From JACRBR01 sp964371355 (lineage in GTDB: Bacteria > Chloroflexota > Dehalococcoidia > DSTF01 > JACRBR01): DNA of 64,000 nt. The position numbers were made by a program, and so were the translations under genes. Below, piece by piece: positions 42,845-51,949 of this stretch. The DNA lies in assembly GCA_964371355.1 (NCBI GenBank), contig CAYJMG010000005.1, positions 62,001 through 126,000 of the forward strand, read 5' to 3'. The notes beneath the pieces are model-generated. The model was given only the letters and a program-made list of their open reading frames with translations, did no database searches and had not been told where the DNA came from. The stretch's first letter is position 1. Every line of letters starts with the position of its first letter.

Positions 42845-44995
42845 ATGAGGACGAAGACGTGGATCGCCCGGGGCGCGCTGGGGCTGGCGCTCGCCGCAGT
42901 CATGCTGGCGCCGTGGTTGGCGCCGGACTGGACGGCCGAGGCGGCGAACCTCACGGTCACGAAGACGGCGGACACGAACGACGGGACATGCGACTCCGAC
43001 TGCTCCCTCCGCGAGGCGATCAATGCGGCGAGCTCGGGCGACACCGTGATCGTGCCGGCGGGCACCTACGGGATCGGCATCGCAGGAGCGGGTGAGGACG
43101 CCGGGGCGACCGGGGACCTCGACGTCGACGTCAACCTGACGATCCAGGGCGCGGGGGCGGGATCCACGACGATTGACGGGAACGATTACGACCGCGTACT
43201 ACACGCGATCGGCGGGGTGAGCCTCTCGCTCGAGGGGCTGACCGTGATCGAGGGTACCGTGGTCGGGAGCGGTGGCGGGATCCTGGCGACAGGCGCGCTG
43301 TCCCTGGACGACGTGGCGGTCGGGTGGAACGTGGCGTCGGAGGGTGGCGGCATACGCGTGTTCGGCGACCTGACCATGCTGGACAGCGCGGTGGCCGAGA
43401 ACCAATCGACCGGTCAGGGCGGGGGCATTAACGCGGGCTCGACGTTCACGATCACGAACAGCACCGTGGGGTTGAACATCGGCGGGGGTCAGGGCGCGGG
43501 CATCTTCGTCAACGTGGGCAGCGGCGTGACGGTTGCGTACACGTTCCAGAACGCCGACGTCTCGGGGAACACGGGATCGGGCCAGGGCGGTGGCTTCTTC
43601 TTCAACGGCAACAACAACACAACGGCGACGGTGACGATTGAGGACAGCGTCTTCGACAACAACTCGGCCGGGAACGGTGACGGCGGGGGCATGTTCTGGA
43701 ACGTGAACAGCGGCGGTACGACGGCCATCTCGATCTCGAGCAGCGCCTTCACTCGGAACGACACCAATGATGATGGTGGGGGCATCAACCTCAACTCTGG
43801 CGGCGGGACCGATTCGATCTCGATCACAAACACGTCCATCACAGGCAACCAGTCCTCCGGGGACGGTGGCGGCCTGAGTGCCTGGGAGTTCGCGGTTTCG
43901 ATCAACGGGTCGACGCTGGAGAACAACACCGCTCTGGGAGCGAACTCCCGTGGCGGGGCGATCGACACCGGCGAAACGCTGCAACTCACGGACACGACGG
44001 TGAACGGCAACTCGGCAGGCCGCGGTGGCGGCATCTACTTCAACGGCACGACGGCCACCATCTCGGGGAGCACGATCAGCAACAACACCGCGACCGGAAG
44101 CGAAGAGTACGATGGAGGTGGCGGTGGCATCTACAACGATGCGACGATGCAGCTCGTCAACAGCACGCTGAGCGGCAACACGGCAGCGTTTGGCGGAGGA
44201 GGCATCCTTAATGACAATGTCATGGAGATCATCCATGGAACCATCGCCGGCAATACGGCCGGCAGCTATGGCGACCAGATCTACAACAGCAATAGCCTGG
44301 ACGTGAAGAACACGATCATCTCAGGCTCCGCGACGAACTGCAGCGGCGGCGACGAGGGCGGCCCGAACATCACGTCGTCCGGCAACAACATCGACAGCGG
44401 CACGAGCTGCGAGTTGAACGACGTCGGCGACCTGTCAAACACCGACCCCCAGATAGGGGCGCTGGCCAGCAATGGCGGGCCGACGCAAACGCGCGCGCTC
44501 CTGGCCGGCAGCCCGGCCATCGACGCGGCGGACGGGGGCTGGTGCCCGGCGGACGACCAGCGGGGCGTGGCGCGTCCAGTGGGGCCGCAGTGCGACATCG
44601 GCGCCTTCGAGGGTGAGAGCGAAGGGGAACCGGATCCGACGGCGACCGCGACGAGCATCGCCACGGCGACCCGGACCGCGACGCCCACCCCGGACAACAC
44701 GTCGGTCGCGGGTGGATCAGGTGGCGCCGGGAACCTCGACGACTTCGATGGAGATGGACTGCTTTCGACGGCGACGCCGCAATCCTCACCGACTGACGTG
44801 CCGTCGCCGCCAACAGCCGTCTCGGCGACCACGCTGGGCACAGGGGCAGCCCCGATCCTTGCGCCCAACACTGGCGGCGGCCCCGACGACAACGGCGCGC
44901 GGGTGTGGTGGTCGCTGATAGCGGCCCTTGCGTCGCTCAGCGCCGTAGCGTTCGGCGCAGCCAGGGTCATCGCGATGAGCAGAGGCCGTCGCTAG
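42845..44995 (+). CDS. Secreted CSLREA/parallel beta-helix surface protein with sortase-like tail
   Basis: This 716-aa protein has a signal peptide (WIARGALGLALAAVMLAPWLA), the CSLREA domain (CDSDCSLREAINAAS) and a right-handed beta-helix of many short Gly/Asn-rich turns, such as NNTATGSEE and GGGIYFNGTTATISGS. A choice-of-anchor-Q-type segment follows (IGALASNGGPTQTRAL, GSPAIDAAD, CDIGAFEG), then a Thr/Ser-rich linker. The end is LAPNTGG, one membrane helix and a basic tail, a sortase-substrate layout. It probably sits on the cell surface as an adhesin or polysaccharide-binding protein. ATG 42845 has GGAGGAG upstream. Confidence 0.87.
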   Translation: MRTKTWIARGALGLALAAVMLAPWLAPDWTAEAANLTVTKTADTNDGTCDSDCSLREAINAASSGDTVIVPAGTYGIGIAGAGEDAGATGDLDVDVNLTIQGAGAGSTTIDGNDYDRVLHAIGGVSLSLEGLTVIEGTVVGSGGGILATGALSLDDVAVGWNVASEGGGIRVFGDLTMLDSAVAENQSTGQGGGINAGSTFTITNSTVGLNIGGGQGAGIFVNVGSGVTVAYTFQNADVSGNTGSGQGGGFFFNGNNNTTATVTIEDSVFDNNSAGNGDGGGMFWNVNSGGTTAISISSSAFTRNDTNDDGGGINLNSGGGTDSISITNTSITGNQSSGDGGGLSAWEFAVSINGSTLENNTALGANSRGGAIDTGETLQLTDTTVNGNSAGRGGGIYFNGTTATISGSTISNNTATGSEEYDGGGGGIYNDATMQLVNSTLSGNTAAFGGGGILNDNVMEIIHGTIAGNTAGSYGDQIYNSNSLDVKNTIISGSATNCSGGDEGGPNITSSGNNIDSGTSCELNDVGDLSNTDPQIGALASNGGPTQTRALLAGSPAIDAADGGWCPADDQRGVARPVGPQCDIGAFEGESEGEPDPTATATSIATATRTATPTPDNTSVAGGSGGAGNLDDFDGDGLLSTATPQSSPTDVPSPPTAVSATTLGTGAAPILAPNTGGGPDDNGARVWWSLIAALASLSAVAFGAARVIAMSRGRR

Positions 44996-45105
44996 CGGCG
45001 TGCGGCGGCGTTGTCCTCCGAAATCAGCCACCTCGTTACGTCGCGCCGACGCGCACTGCGTCCGGCGCGACGCCATTTACGATCGGGAATTTGACCCGGG
45101 ACATC

Positions 45106-45135
45106 TTGACAGCGGCGACCCCACCACCGTACGTT
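45106..45135 (+). promoter_or_regulatory. Candidate promoter of the SGNH hydrolase gene
   Basis: TTGACA (45106-45111) is a perfect -35. TACGTT (45130-45135) follows after 18 bp as a weak -10. The start codon is 47 bp further on. Confidence 0.45.
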
Positions 45136-45181
45136 CGTCGCCAGCCGGAGGAGGATACCGGCTGATGAAAGGGGAAGAACG

Positions 45182-46366
45182 ATGACATTGCCTGCGTGGA
45201 AGATGTTGCGGGGGCAGGTGAACCTGCGCCGTGTGCTGATCGCGGCCGCAGTGGCCGCGCTGCTCGCGACGACGATGCAGCATGCAAGACCGTCCGAGGC
45301 GGGGCCCGGATCCAGCACCACGGCGATCGTTTCACTGGGAGACAGCTTCATCTCGGGTGAGGCCGGGCGCTGGCAGGGCAATAGCCTCAACATGTTCTTC
45401 ACACGCGACGGCACCGACCGCGCGGCGAGCTGTACGTGGTGGGGCTACTGCACGTACGACGCGAAACGCGTGTACGGCTCCTCGTACACCAACGGCTGCC
45501 ACCGCTCCGACGTGGCGACCATCAAGAGCGCCGGCATATCGGTCAACGAGAAGATCAACCTCGCCTGCTCGGGCGCGCAGACAAAGAACATTTGGCGGGC
45601 CTCGCAGGGCGGCCAGAGCTACAAGGGGGAGGCCCCGCAGGCGGACCAGCTTCTGACCGTCGCCCAGCAGAAGAACGTGAAGCTCGTGGTCTTGACGATC
45701 TCGGCGAACGACCTGGGCTTCGCCGACCACGTAATCAACTGCGCTTCCCGCTGGGTGCTGGGTCTCGGGGAGTGCAACCAGGCCGAGCAGGCCGCCATGC
45801 AGGCGGCGATGCCGGCGGCGCAGGCCGGCCTGCGCAAGGCGATCGACGAAGTGCGCGCCGTCATGGCGCAGGCCGGCTACAGCCCGTCGCAATGGCGGTT
45901 CGTGATCGCCGGCTACTCGTCACCGATCCCGGCCGCCGGGGACGTGCGCTATTCCGGCTCGGACAAGTGGACGCTGGGTGGCTGTCCCTTCTACGACGCC
46001 GACTTCACCTGGGCCAAGAACACGGCCACGCCGTACATCGTCGATGGCATGCGCACGGTGGCGGCCGAGAAGGGCGTGCAGTTCCTCGATGTGCGCGACG
46101 CGCTCAACGGCCACGAGATCTGCCACAAGAACTCCTCGCTGGTCGGCTCCGGCGGGCCGAACTCGGTAATCCATGAATGGGTGCGCTGGGTGAACACCGG
46201 CTGCTGCCAGGGCGACGCCCAGGAATCGGTGCACCCGAACGCCTACGGCGAGAAGGCAATCGGCAAGTGCGTGGCGCTGATATACGCGAAGACGAGCGGG
46301 AACTGGTCGTGCAAGAACACGCCCGGCCAGAACTTCAACGCGATGAGCCTGGTCTCGATCCCCTGA
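45182..46366 (+). CDS. Secreted SGNH/GDSL-family hydrolase
   Basis: This 394-aa protein has a signal peptide (LRRVLIAAAVAALLATTM) and an SGNH fold: block I SLGDSFISGEAG with the nucleophile Ser, a Gly/Asn block in ISANDLGF, and the catalytic His in VHPNAYGEKAIG. Cys residues are frequent, as in secreted lipases/esterases of this type. It likely removes acyl groups from surface or environmental polymers. It follows the beta-helix protein in the same direction by 186 bp with its own promoter. The substrate is unknown. Confidence 0.88.
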   Translation: MTLPAWKMLRGQVNLRRVLIAAAVAALLATTMQHARPSEAGPGSSTTAIVSLGDSFISGEAGRWQGNSLNMFFTRDGTDRAASCTWWGYCTYDAKRVYGSSYTNGCHRSDVATIKSAGISVNEKINLACSGAQTKNIWRASQGGQSYKGEAPQADQLLTVAQQKNVKLVVLTISANDLGFADHVINCASRWVLGLGECNQAEQAAMQAAMPAAQAGLRKAIDEVRAVMAQAGYSPSQWRFVIAGYSSPIPAAGDVRYSGSDKWTLGGCPFYDADFTWAKNTATPYIVDGMRTVAAEKGVQFLDVRDALNGHEICHKNSSLVGSGGPNSVIHEWVRWVNTGCCQGDAQESVHPNAYGEKAIGKCVALIYAKTSGNWSCKNTPGQNFNAMSLVSIP

Positions 46367-46506
46367 CATTCCCGTAAGAAAGATGGACAGAAGCGCCCCG
46401 TGAGCAATAACCCGGCGCGTGTGGGGTTTTAGCCCGCGCGGGGTGCACCCCCACCCCCGCCGCGAACAAATGGCAAGCAAGATCCAGGAACCCGGAGAGC
46501 GCGCCC

Positions 46507-48129
46507 GTGAAGCTACCTCTGGCCGCCGTCCTCGCAGCACTGCTGACGTGTACGCTCGTGCTGGTCGCGCGCGCAGGCCCGGCCGATGCGCACCCGCTCG
46601 GCAACTTCACTGTCAACCACTCGACGACCATCGAAGTCGCAGACTCCGGTGTCACCGTCGTGCGCGTGCTGGATATGGCCGAGATCCCGACGTTCCAAAC
46701 GCTGCAGCGGCTCGAGAAGGGCCCCGGCGGTCAGCCCATACTCGAGCCGTGGGCGCAGGCGCGCGCCGACGAGCTGCGCGCCAACATGCGCATCGGGATC
46801 GACGGGCGCGAAGTGCGGCTCACGGCGGTGAGTCACGATGTCGCACTGCGCGAAGGCCAGGGCGGCCTTCAGACGTTGCGCCTCGTCGCCACGTACATGG
46901 CGCCGCTGCCCGACGGCTGGCGCGACGGCAGCCCAAAGCTTACGTATGCAGACGGCAACGACACAGGCCGCATCGGCTGGCGCGAGGTCATCGCGCGCGG
47001 CGGGCCCGGCGTCGACCTTTCCGGCTCCGCGCTGCCCTTGGTGAGTCCCACCGAAGGTCTGCTCACGTACCCGGAGGGGACGCTCTCGAGCCCGCCGGAT
47101 GTGCGCGAGGCGACGTTTTCGTTCGGGCTAGGAGTCGGCGCGCCTTTGCTCCCGGCGCCGGACGCCGACCACGTGACCGCGACGCGCGGCAACCCCGATG
47201 GGACGCTGGCGCGATTCACCCGCCTCATCTCGCACAGAGAGCTCGACGCAGGGTTCATCGCCTTCGCGCTGCTCGCGGCGATGGCTTTCGGCGCGCTGCA
47301 CGCGCTCTCGCCCGGACACGGCAAGACCGTCGTCGCCGCGTACCTCATCGGCTCGCACGGCACCCTGCGGCACGCGCTGCTGCTCGGCATCACCGTGACG
47401 GCCACGCACACGTCGAGCGTGTACGTGCTGGGCTTCGTCACTCTGTACCTGTCGCAGTATGTGGTGCCCGAGGATCTCTATCCGTGGATGGGCGTGATTT
47501 CCGGCGGCATCATCCTGCTCATGGGCCTCTCGCTGTTCGCCGGCCGGCTCCGTTCGAGCGGCCTCGCGCCCACCCTCTGGCGTCACGTGTCGACTGCATG
47601 GCACCGTCGCCGGCCCGTCCTGACGCTCGCAGCCGAGCCGCCGGCCACTGCGTTCGATGCGTCGCTCCGCGGGGACGAACGCCAGGACCACCACGAACAC
47701 CGCCACGGTGGCGAAGGGCACGCGCACGCCGAGCACAGCCACGGCGGGGGATCGCATAGCCACGCGATCCCCGGGGGCGATGGCGAGCCGGTGACGTGGC
47801 AGCGGCTCGTCGGCCTCGGCGTCTTCGGCGGCATGATCCCGTGTCCGTCGGCCATCGTCGTCATGCTCAGCGCAATCGCGCTGCACCGCGTGGGTTTCGG
47901 GCTTGTGCTCATCGTGGCATTCAGTTTCGGGCTCGCGGCCGTGCTCACCGGCATCGGCTTCGTGCTCGTGTGGGCGCAGCGCACGCCCCTGCTGCGGCGT
48001 TTCGTGCAGCCGACGGAGCGTATCGATGGTCCGCTGGCCATCATCACGCGTACGCTGCCCGTTGCGGCGGCCGCGCTTGTCTTCGCCGTCGGCGTCGTGC
48101 TGGTCATGCGCGGCGCTTCGCAGCTCTGA
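46507..48129 (+). CDS. NicO/RcnA-like nickel-cobalt transporter with extracellular domain
   Basis: This 540-aa protein has a signal peptide, an N-terminal extracellular domain of about 200 residues (HPLGNFTVNHSTTIEVADSG onward) and a six-to-seven-helix NicO domain. The NicO domain has ALHALSPGHGKTVVAAYLIG and PCPSAIVVMLSAIAL. A His-rich cytoplasmic loop (HHEHRHGGEGHAHAEHSHGG) lies between the halves. Members move Ni2+ or Co2+. GTG 46507 is the start. It precedes a DUF4331 gene and a TPR gene in the same direction. Whether it imports or exports is not decidable; the His-rich loop suggests metal sensing. Confidence 0.9.
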   Translation: MKLPLAAVLAALLTCTLVLVARAGPADAHPLGNFTVNHSTTIEVADSGVTVVRVLDMAEIPTFQTLQRLEKGPGGQPILEPWAQARADELRANMRIGIDGREVRLTAVSHDVALREGQGGLQTLRLVATYMAPLPDGWRDGSPKLTYADGNDTGRIGWREVIARGGPGVDLSGSALPLVSPTEGLLTYPEGTLSSPPDVREATFSFGLGVGAPLLPAPDADHVTATRGNPDGTLARFTRLISHRELDAGFIAFALLAAMAFGALHALSPGHGKTVVAAYLIGSHGTLRHALLLGITVTATHTSSVYVLGFVTLYLSQYVVPEDLYPWMGVISGGIILLMGLSLFAGRLRSSGLAPTLWRHVSTAWHRRRPVLTLAAEPPATAFDASLRGDERQDHHEHRHGGEGHAHAEHSHGGGSHSHAIPGGDGEPVTWQRLVGLGVFGGMIPCPSAIVVMLSAIALHRVGFGLVLIVAFSFGLAAVLTGIGFVLVWAQRTPLLRRFVQPTERIDGPLAIITRTLPVAAAALVFAVGVVLVMRGASQL

Positions 48130-48412
48130 CGTTGCCTTCAACAACGCAACACAGCGTTGATCCAGCGGGCCATCGCTAGCGAAGTATCACGGGACAGGGG
48201 AATGTTGACACCTGGTCTTGGCGCCGAAAGCGCGGCGCCTGTCGTGTCACCACTACCTGAGGGTTCGAAGGGAGAAAGGGCCGCCCCGCGCGACCGTTGT
48301 GAAGCCGTGCGCACGGGGCGGGCAAGGAAAGGAGGTCCCTTCCTCGACAAGCGACAGTATCCCGAAATCACCACACATCCACCAATCATCCATCAGGAGG
48401 AGAACCAACTTC
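48130..48412 (+). promoter_or_regulatory. 283-bp leader region with possible RNA structure
   Basis: The gap between the metal transporter and DUF4331 genes holds the hairpin GGCGCC-N8-GGCGCC within a larger inverted pattern (TTGACAC near 48204 and GTGTCA near 48243). A purine-rich stretch and GC-rich hairpins follow before the GGAGGAG site. TTGACA could be a -35, but I see no -10 at 17 bp. It may be a structured leader; I cannot match a known riboswitch. Confidence 0.3.
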
Positions 48413-50119
48413 ATGTCTCTCGCGAAGAAGTTGGCCAAGTGGGGACTCATCCCCGGTCTCACCGCCGTCGCCGTCGCGTCGATCGTCGCGATCAGCACAC
48501 GGCCGTCAGGTGAGGGCGAGGCTTCGAGCCACCGCGAGGCGCCGGGCATTGCCGGCGACCCACAGGCCGACGCAACCGACACATACGTATTCATCGCCCC
48601 GGACTCGCCGGACAAGGTCACGTTCGTGGGCAACTGGATCCCGCTGGAAGAGCCGGCGGGCGGCCCGAACTTCTACCCCTGGGCCACCGACGCCACCTAC
48701 GCCTTCGTCATCGACAACGATGGCGACAGCGAGCGGGACGTCACTTATGAGTTCGAGTTCGAGACCGAGGTCCAGGACCCGTCGACGTTCCTGTACGCTA
48801 CCGGCCCGATCACGTCGCTGGACGACGCGAACTTCAACATCCGCCAGTACTACAACATCTACCGCCGGGAGAAGCTCTCGCCGCGCAAGCTGATCGCGAG
48901 CCACATTCCCGTACCGCCGGACAACATCGGCCCGGCGTCCACGCCGAACTATGAAGCGTTGGCTCAGCAGGCGATCTACAGCCTGCCGGGTGGCGGCAAG
49001 GTGTTTACCGGACAGCGCGACGACCCGTTCTTCGTCGACCTGGGGTCGGTGTTCGACCTGGCGACGATCCGGCAGCTCCCGGGCAACGCTGGCAATGGCA
49101 TCGACAACGTGGCGGGATTCAACACCAGCTCGATCGTGCTGCAGGTGCCGATTCAGGACGTGACCGAGTGCCGCTGCGACCCGGGCATGGCGCCCGCGCA
49201 GCAGCAGACGGCGCCGCAGGCCACGGCCACGACGGCGGCCACGAAGTCGGCCGCCAGCACGAAGACGCCGAAGGCAACCAAGACGCCACGAGCGACCCGC
49301 ACTCCCCAGGCCACCGCAACGTCCGTGCCGCCGACGCCGAAGCCCGCGCCCAACGCCATCATCGGCGTCTGGACCGACACCTATCGGGAGCGCGTGGCCG
49401 TGCTCAACAACGACGGCAGCAAGGGCACGTTCGGCGACCGCGTGAAGGTCTCGCGCCTTGGCAACCCGCTGGTGAACGAGGTCGTGATCCCACTGGCGAA
49501 GAAGGACGCCTTCAACGCCTCGTATCCAGACGACGACGCGGAGTTCGCGCAGTACGTCCTCAACTCCGATCTGGCCGCGAAGTTGAACGCGGTCTACAAC
49601 GGCATCATCAGCCCGATCCCGACGTCGAACCGCACCGACCTGGTGACCGTGTTCCTCACGGGCATCCCCGGGCTGAACCAGCCACCGAACGTGAAGCCGG
49701 CCGAGGAACTCCGCATCAACCTGGCGATCAAGCCGGACAGCTGCGGCTCCGTGAAGCGGCTGGGCGTCATCGCCGGCGACAACTGCGGCTTCCCCAACGG
49801 GCGGCGCCTCGCCGATGACGTCGCCGACGTCTCGCTGCGCGCTGTCGCCTGCGGGTACGGCTTCAACCTTGGTCCCTGCGTGGACTCCGCGCCGAACAAC
49901 CTGCTCGGCGATGGCGTCAACCAGAACGACAAGGCCTTCCAGAGTGACTTCCCGTACGTCGCGTCGCCGTGGTCGGGCTTCGAGAGCCCCCACAACACGT
50001 CGCCCGTGCCGCCCATCGCGGCCGGTGTGGGCGCGGGTGCGGCACTGTTCGCCGCCCTCCTGGCCGGCTCCGCGATCTGGTCGCGGTTCCGCCGACGGGC
50101 GGCGCAGGACGCCGCTTAG
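48413..50119 (+). CDS. DUF4331-domain exported protein
   Basis: This 568-aa protein has an N-terminal membrane/signal segment (KWGLIPGLTAVAVASIVAI) and a DUF4331 domain that begins ASSHREAPGIAGDPQADATDTYVFIAPDSPDKV, the hallmark of the family. A Thr/Lys/Ala-rich low-complexity linker (residues about 255-315) splits the domain. A C-terminal helix with RRRAAQ at the end suggests a second membrane anchor. Function of DUF4331 is unknown. It is followed at 85 bp by a TPR gene and preceded by the NicO transporter, an arrangement that may recur in related genomes. Confidence 0.88.
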   Translation: MSLAKKLAKWGLIPGLTAVAVASIVAISTRPSGEGEASSHREAPGIAGDPQADATDTYVFIAPDSPDKVTFVGNWIPLEEPAGGPNFYPWATDATYAFVIDNDGDSERDVTYEFEFETEVQDPSTFLYATGPITSLDDANFNIRQYYNIYRREKLSPRKLIASHIPVPPDNIGPASTPNYEALAQQAIYSLPGGGKVFTGQRDDPFFVDLGSVFDLATIRQLPGNAGNGIDNVAGFNTSSIVLQVPIQDVTECRCDPGMAPAQQQTAPQATATTAATKSAASTKTPKATKTPRATRTPQATATSVPPTPKPAPNAIIGVWTDTYRERVAVLNNDGSKGTFGDRVKVSRLGNPLVNEVVIPLAKKDAFNASYPDDDAEFAQYVLNSDLAAKLNAVYNGIISPIPTSNRTDLVTVFLTGIPGLNQPPNVKPAEELRINLAIKPDSCGSVKRLGVIAGDNCGFPNGRRLADDVADVSLRAVACGYGFNLGPCVDSAPNNLLGDGVNQNDKAFQSDFPYVASPWSGFESPHNTSPVPPIAAGVGAGAALFAALLAGSAIWSRFRRRAAQDAA

Positions 50120-50204
50120 TTCGTGCGTGTGTGCGGGGCGAGGCCGCGGCCTCGCCCCACACGCCGCCCCGAGACAGCACCAAACGACAGCACAGGACAA
50201 GACC

Positions 50205-51470
50205 ATGCGACGCCTGCTCATCCTGGCCACCGCCCTCACAGCCGTCCTCGCTGTCGCGGGCGCGCGCGCGGCATTCTTCAGTGGCAGCGGCGAGCCCGTC
50301 GCGACGGAGGCAGCGCGCACGACGACCACCGCCGCCCGGATCTCGACGCTCGAGCAGGCGGCCGCCGGCCGGCCGGAGGACGTCGCCGTCGTCACGCAGC
50401 TCGCCGGGGCGTACCTGCAGCGCGTGCGGGAGACGGGCGACCCCTCCTACTACAGCCTGGCCGACACGGCGGCACAGCGCGCCCTCGCACTCGACCGCGA
50501 TGACCCGAACGCGCTCGTCGCCGCCGGCGCCATCGCCGCCGCGAAGCACGACTTCCAGGCCGCACTCATGTACGCCGAGCGCGCGCATCAAATCGAACCG
50601 ACGCTCATCGCCGCCTACAGCGTCATCGTCGACGCGCTGGTGGAGCTTGGCCGCTACGACGAGGCGATTGTCGCGGCACAGGAGATGGCCGACCTGCGGC
50701 CGGACTTCGCCGCGCTGAGCCGCATCTCCTACCTGCGCGAGCTGCACGGCGACCTCGACGGCGCGATCGAGGCCATGGAGCAGGCGGTGACCGCGGGCAC
50801 CGGCCTTAAGCAGGACGCGGTCTGGGGCCTGGCCATCATCGGCGACCTGCAACTCCGGCGGGGCGACCTCGCCGCCGCGGCCCTGGCGTACGAGCGCGGC
50901 AGCGCCCTGCTGCCTGCCGATCCGGTCGCGGAGGCAGGCCTCGGGCGGCTGGCGATCGCGCGCGCCGACTATCCCGAGGCCGAGCGGCGGCTCCGCAGCG
51001 CCATCGAGCAGCGGCCGCTACCCGAGTACCTCGCTATGCTCGGCGACATCTACGCGATCCAGGCACGCGCGGCGGAGGCTCAGGAGCAGTACGCCACCGT
51101 CCGCGCCATCCAAAAGCTCTTCGCGGCGAGTGGCGTCGACATCGACATCGAGTTGGCGCTGTTCGACGCCGACCGCGGCGGCGATCTGGAAGCCGCGTAC
51201 CGGCAGGCGAGCGCGGCGTACGCGCGCAGACCCGGCATCTACACGGCGGATGCTCTGGCCTGGACGGCGTACCGGAGTGGGCGAATCGAAGAAGCGCGCC
51301 GTCGTATGGCGGAGGCGCTCCGCCTGGGCAGCCGCGACCCACGGCTGTCGTATCACGCGGCCGTTATCGCGCACGCGTCGGGAGATGAAGAAGCGGCGTG
51401 GCGGCACAGGCTCGACGCAGGCCGCATGCAGTTCGCTCAGTCCGTGCTGTACCTCGACGGCGCGCCGTAG
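50205..51470 (+). CDS. Exported TPR-repeat protein
   Basis: This 421-aa protein has a signal peptide (LLILATALTAVLAVAGARA) and about eight TPR repeats, for example DPNALVAAGAIAAAKHDFQAALMYAERAHQIEP, RRGDLAAAALAYERGSALLPADPVA, and SYHAAVIAHASGDEEAAW. It lacks enzyme motifs and likely scaffolds other exported proteins. It is directly downstream of the DUF4331 gene and probably co-transcribed. The convergent SnoaL-like gene lies 8 bp away. Confidence 0.88.
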   Translation: MRRLLILATALTAVLAVAGARAAFFSGSGEPVATEAARTTTTAARISTLEQAAAGRPEDVAVVTQLAGAYLQRVRETGDPSYYSLADTAAQRALALDRDDPNALVAAGAIAAAKHDFQAALMYAERAHQIEPTLIAAYSVIVDALVELGRYDEAIVAAQEMADLRPDFAALSRISYLRELHGDLDGAIEAMEQAVTAGTGLKQDAVWGLAIIGDLQLRRGDLAAAALAYERGSALLPADPVAEAGLGRLAIARADYPEAERRLRSAIEQRPLPEYLAMLGDIYAIQARAAEAQEQYATVRAIQKLFAASGVDIDIELALFDADRGGDLEAAYRQASAAYARRPGIYTADALAWTAYRSGRIEEARRRMAEALRLGSRDPRLSYHAAVIAHASGDEEAAWRHRLDAGRMQFAQSVLYLDGAP

Positions 51471-51478
51471 GCCGAGGG

Positions 51479-51856
51479 TTACTCAGTCGCCGGGATCAGC
51501 ATGCGCCAGACCGCCAGCCAACCATCGCGCTCTCGGTCCAAGACAAAGAGGTCGTGGCCGCGATCGACGTGCCGGTCGCCCTCCATCGCGTACTCGATGG
51601 TGAACCGATACGACACAACGGCGACGTCGCCGGTGATGTGTACCTGCGGTTCCGTTTCGGCGTACCCGTGGATCTCGACAGCGTCGCAGAACTCGCGGTA
51701 GCCGTCGACGGCGGCCTGGCGTCCCTGCGAGCGGCTGGAGAACGCGGGCGCGACCATCACGACATCGGCGTGCAGCAACGGCGCCATCTCATCGGGCCGG
51801 TCCTCGACCCAGGTGCGATTGATCTGATGGACGGCCTGCCAGGGATCGCTCGCCAT
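51479..51856 (-). CDS. SnoaL/NTF2-like protein
   Basis: This 125-aa protein has the cone-shaped NTF2-like fold pattern: QAVHQINRTWVEDRPDEMAPLLHADVVMVAPAF, GRQAAVDGYREFCDAVEIHGY, and HITGDVAVVSYRFTIEY with DGWLAVWRML at the end. It resembles DUF4440 and SnoaL-like proteins, which may be enzymes or ligand binders. ATG 51856 has GGAGGGAG just upstream. It is a single gene on the minus strand between two plus-strand operons. Confidence 0.82.
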   Translation of the reverse strand: MASDPWQAVHQINRTWVEDRPDEMAPLLHADVVMVAPAFSSRSQGRQAAVDGYREFCDAVEIHGYAETEPQVHITGDVAVVSYRFTIEYAMEGDRHVDRGHDLFVLDRERDGWLAVWRMLIPATE

Positions 51857-51949
51857 GACTCCCTCCGCACGAGGCTACCTCGCGGCGCTCCTGCCCACTA
51901 GACTGTCCTCCTCGTTGGACACTGGTTCGCGAGGCAGTAGCGGTGAAGT

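Noticed and set aside
45165..45185. Mini-frame MKGEER ending at the SGNH start (ATGA)
   Set aside because: Six codons overlapping the ribosome site; no regulatory pattern such as rare codons or a hairpin, so chance is likely.
48130..48412. NiCo riboswitch before the DUF4331 gene
   Set aside because: A metal transporter gene lies upstream, not downstream, and I could not match the conserved core; kept only as a possible structured leader.
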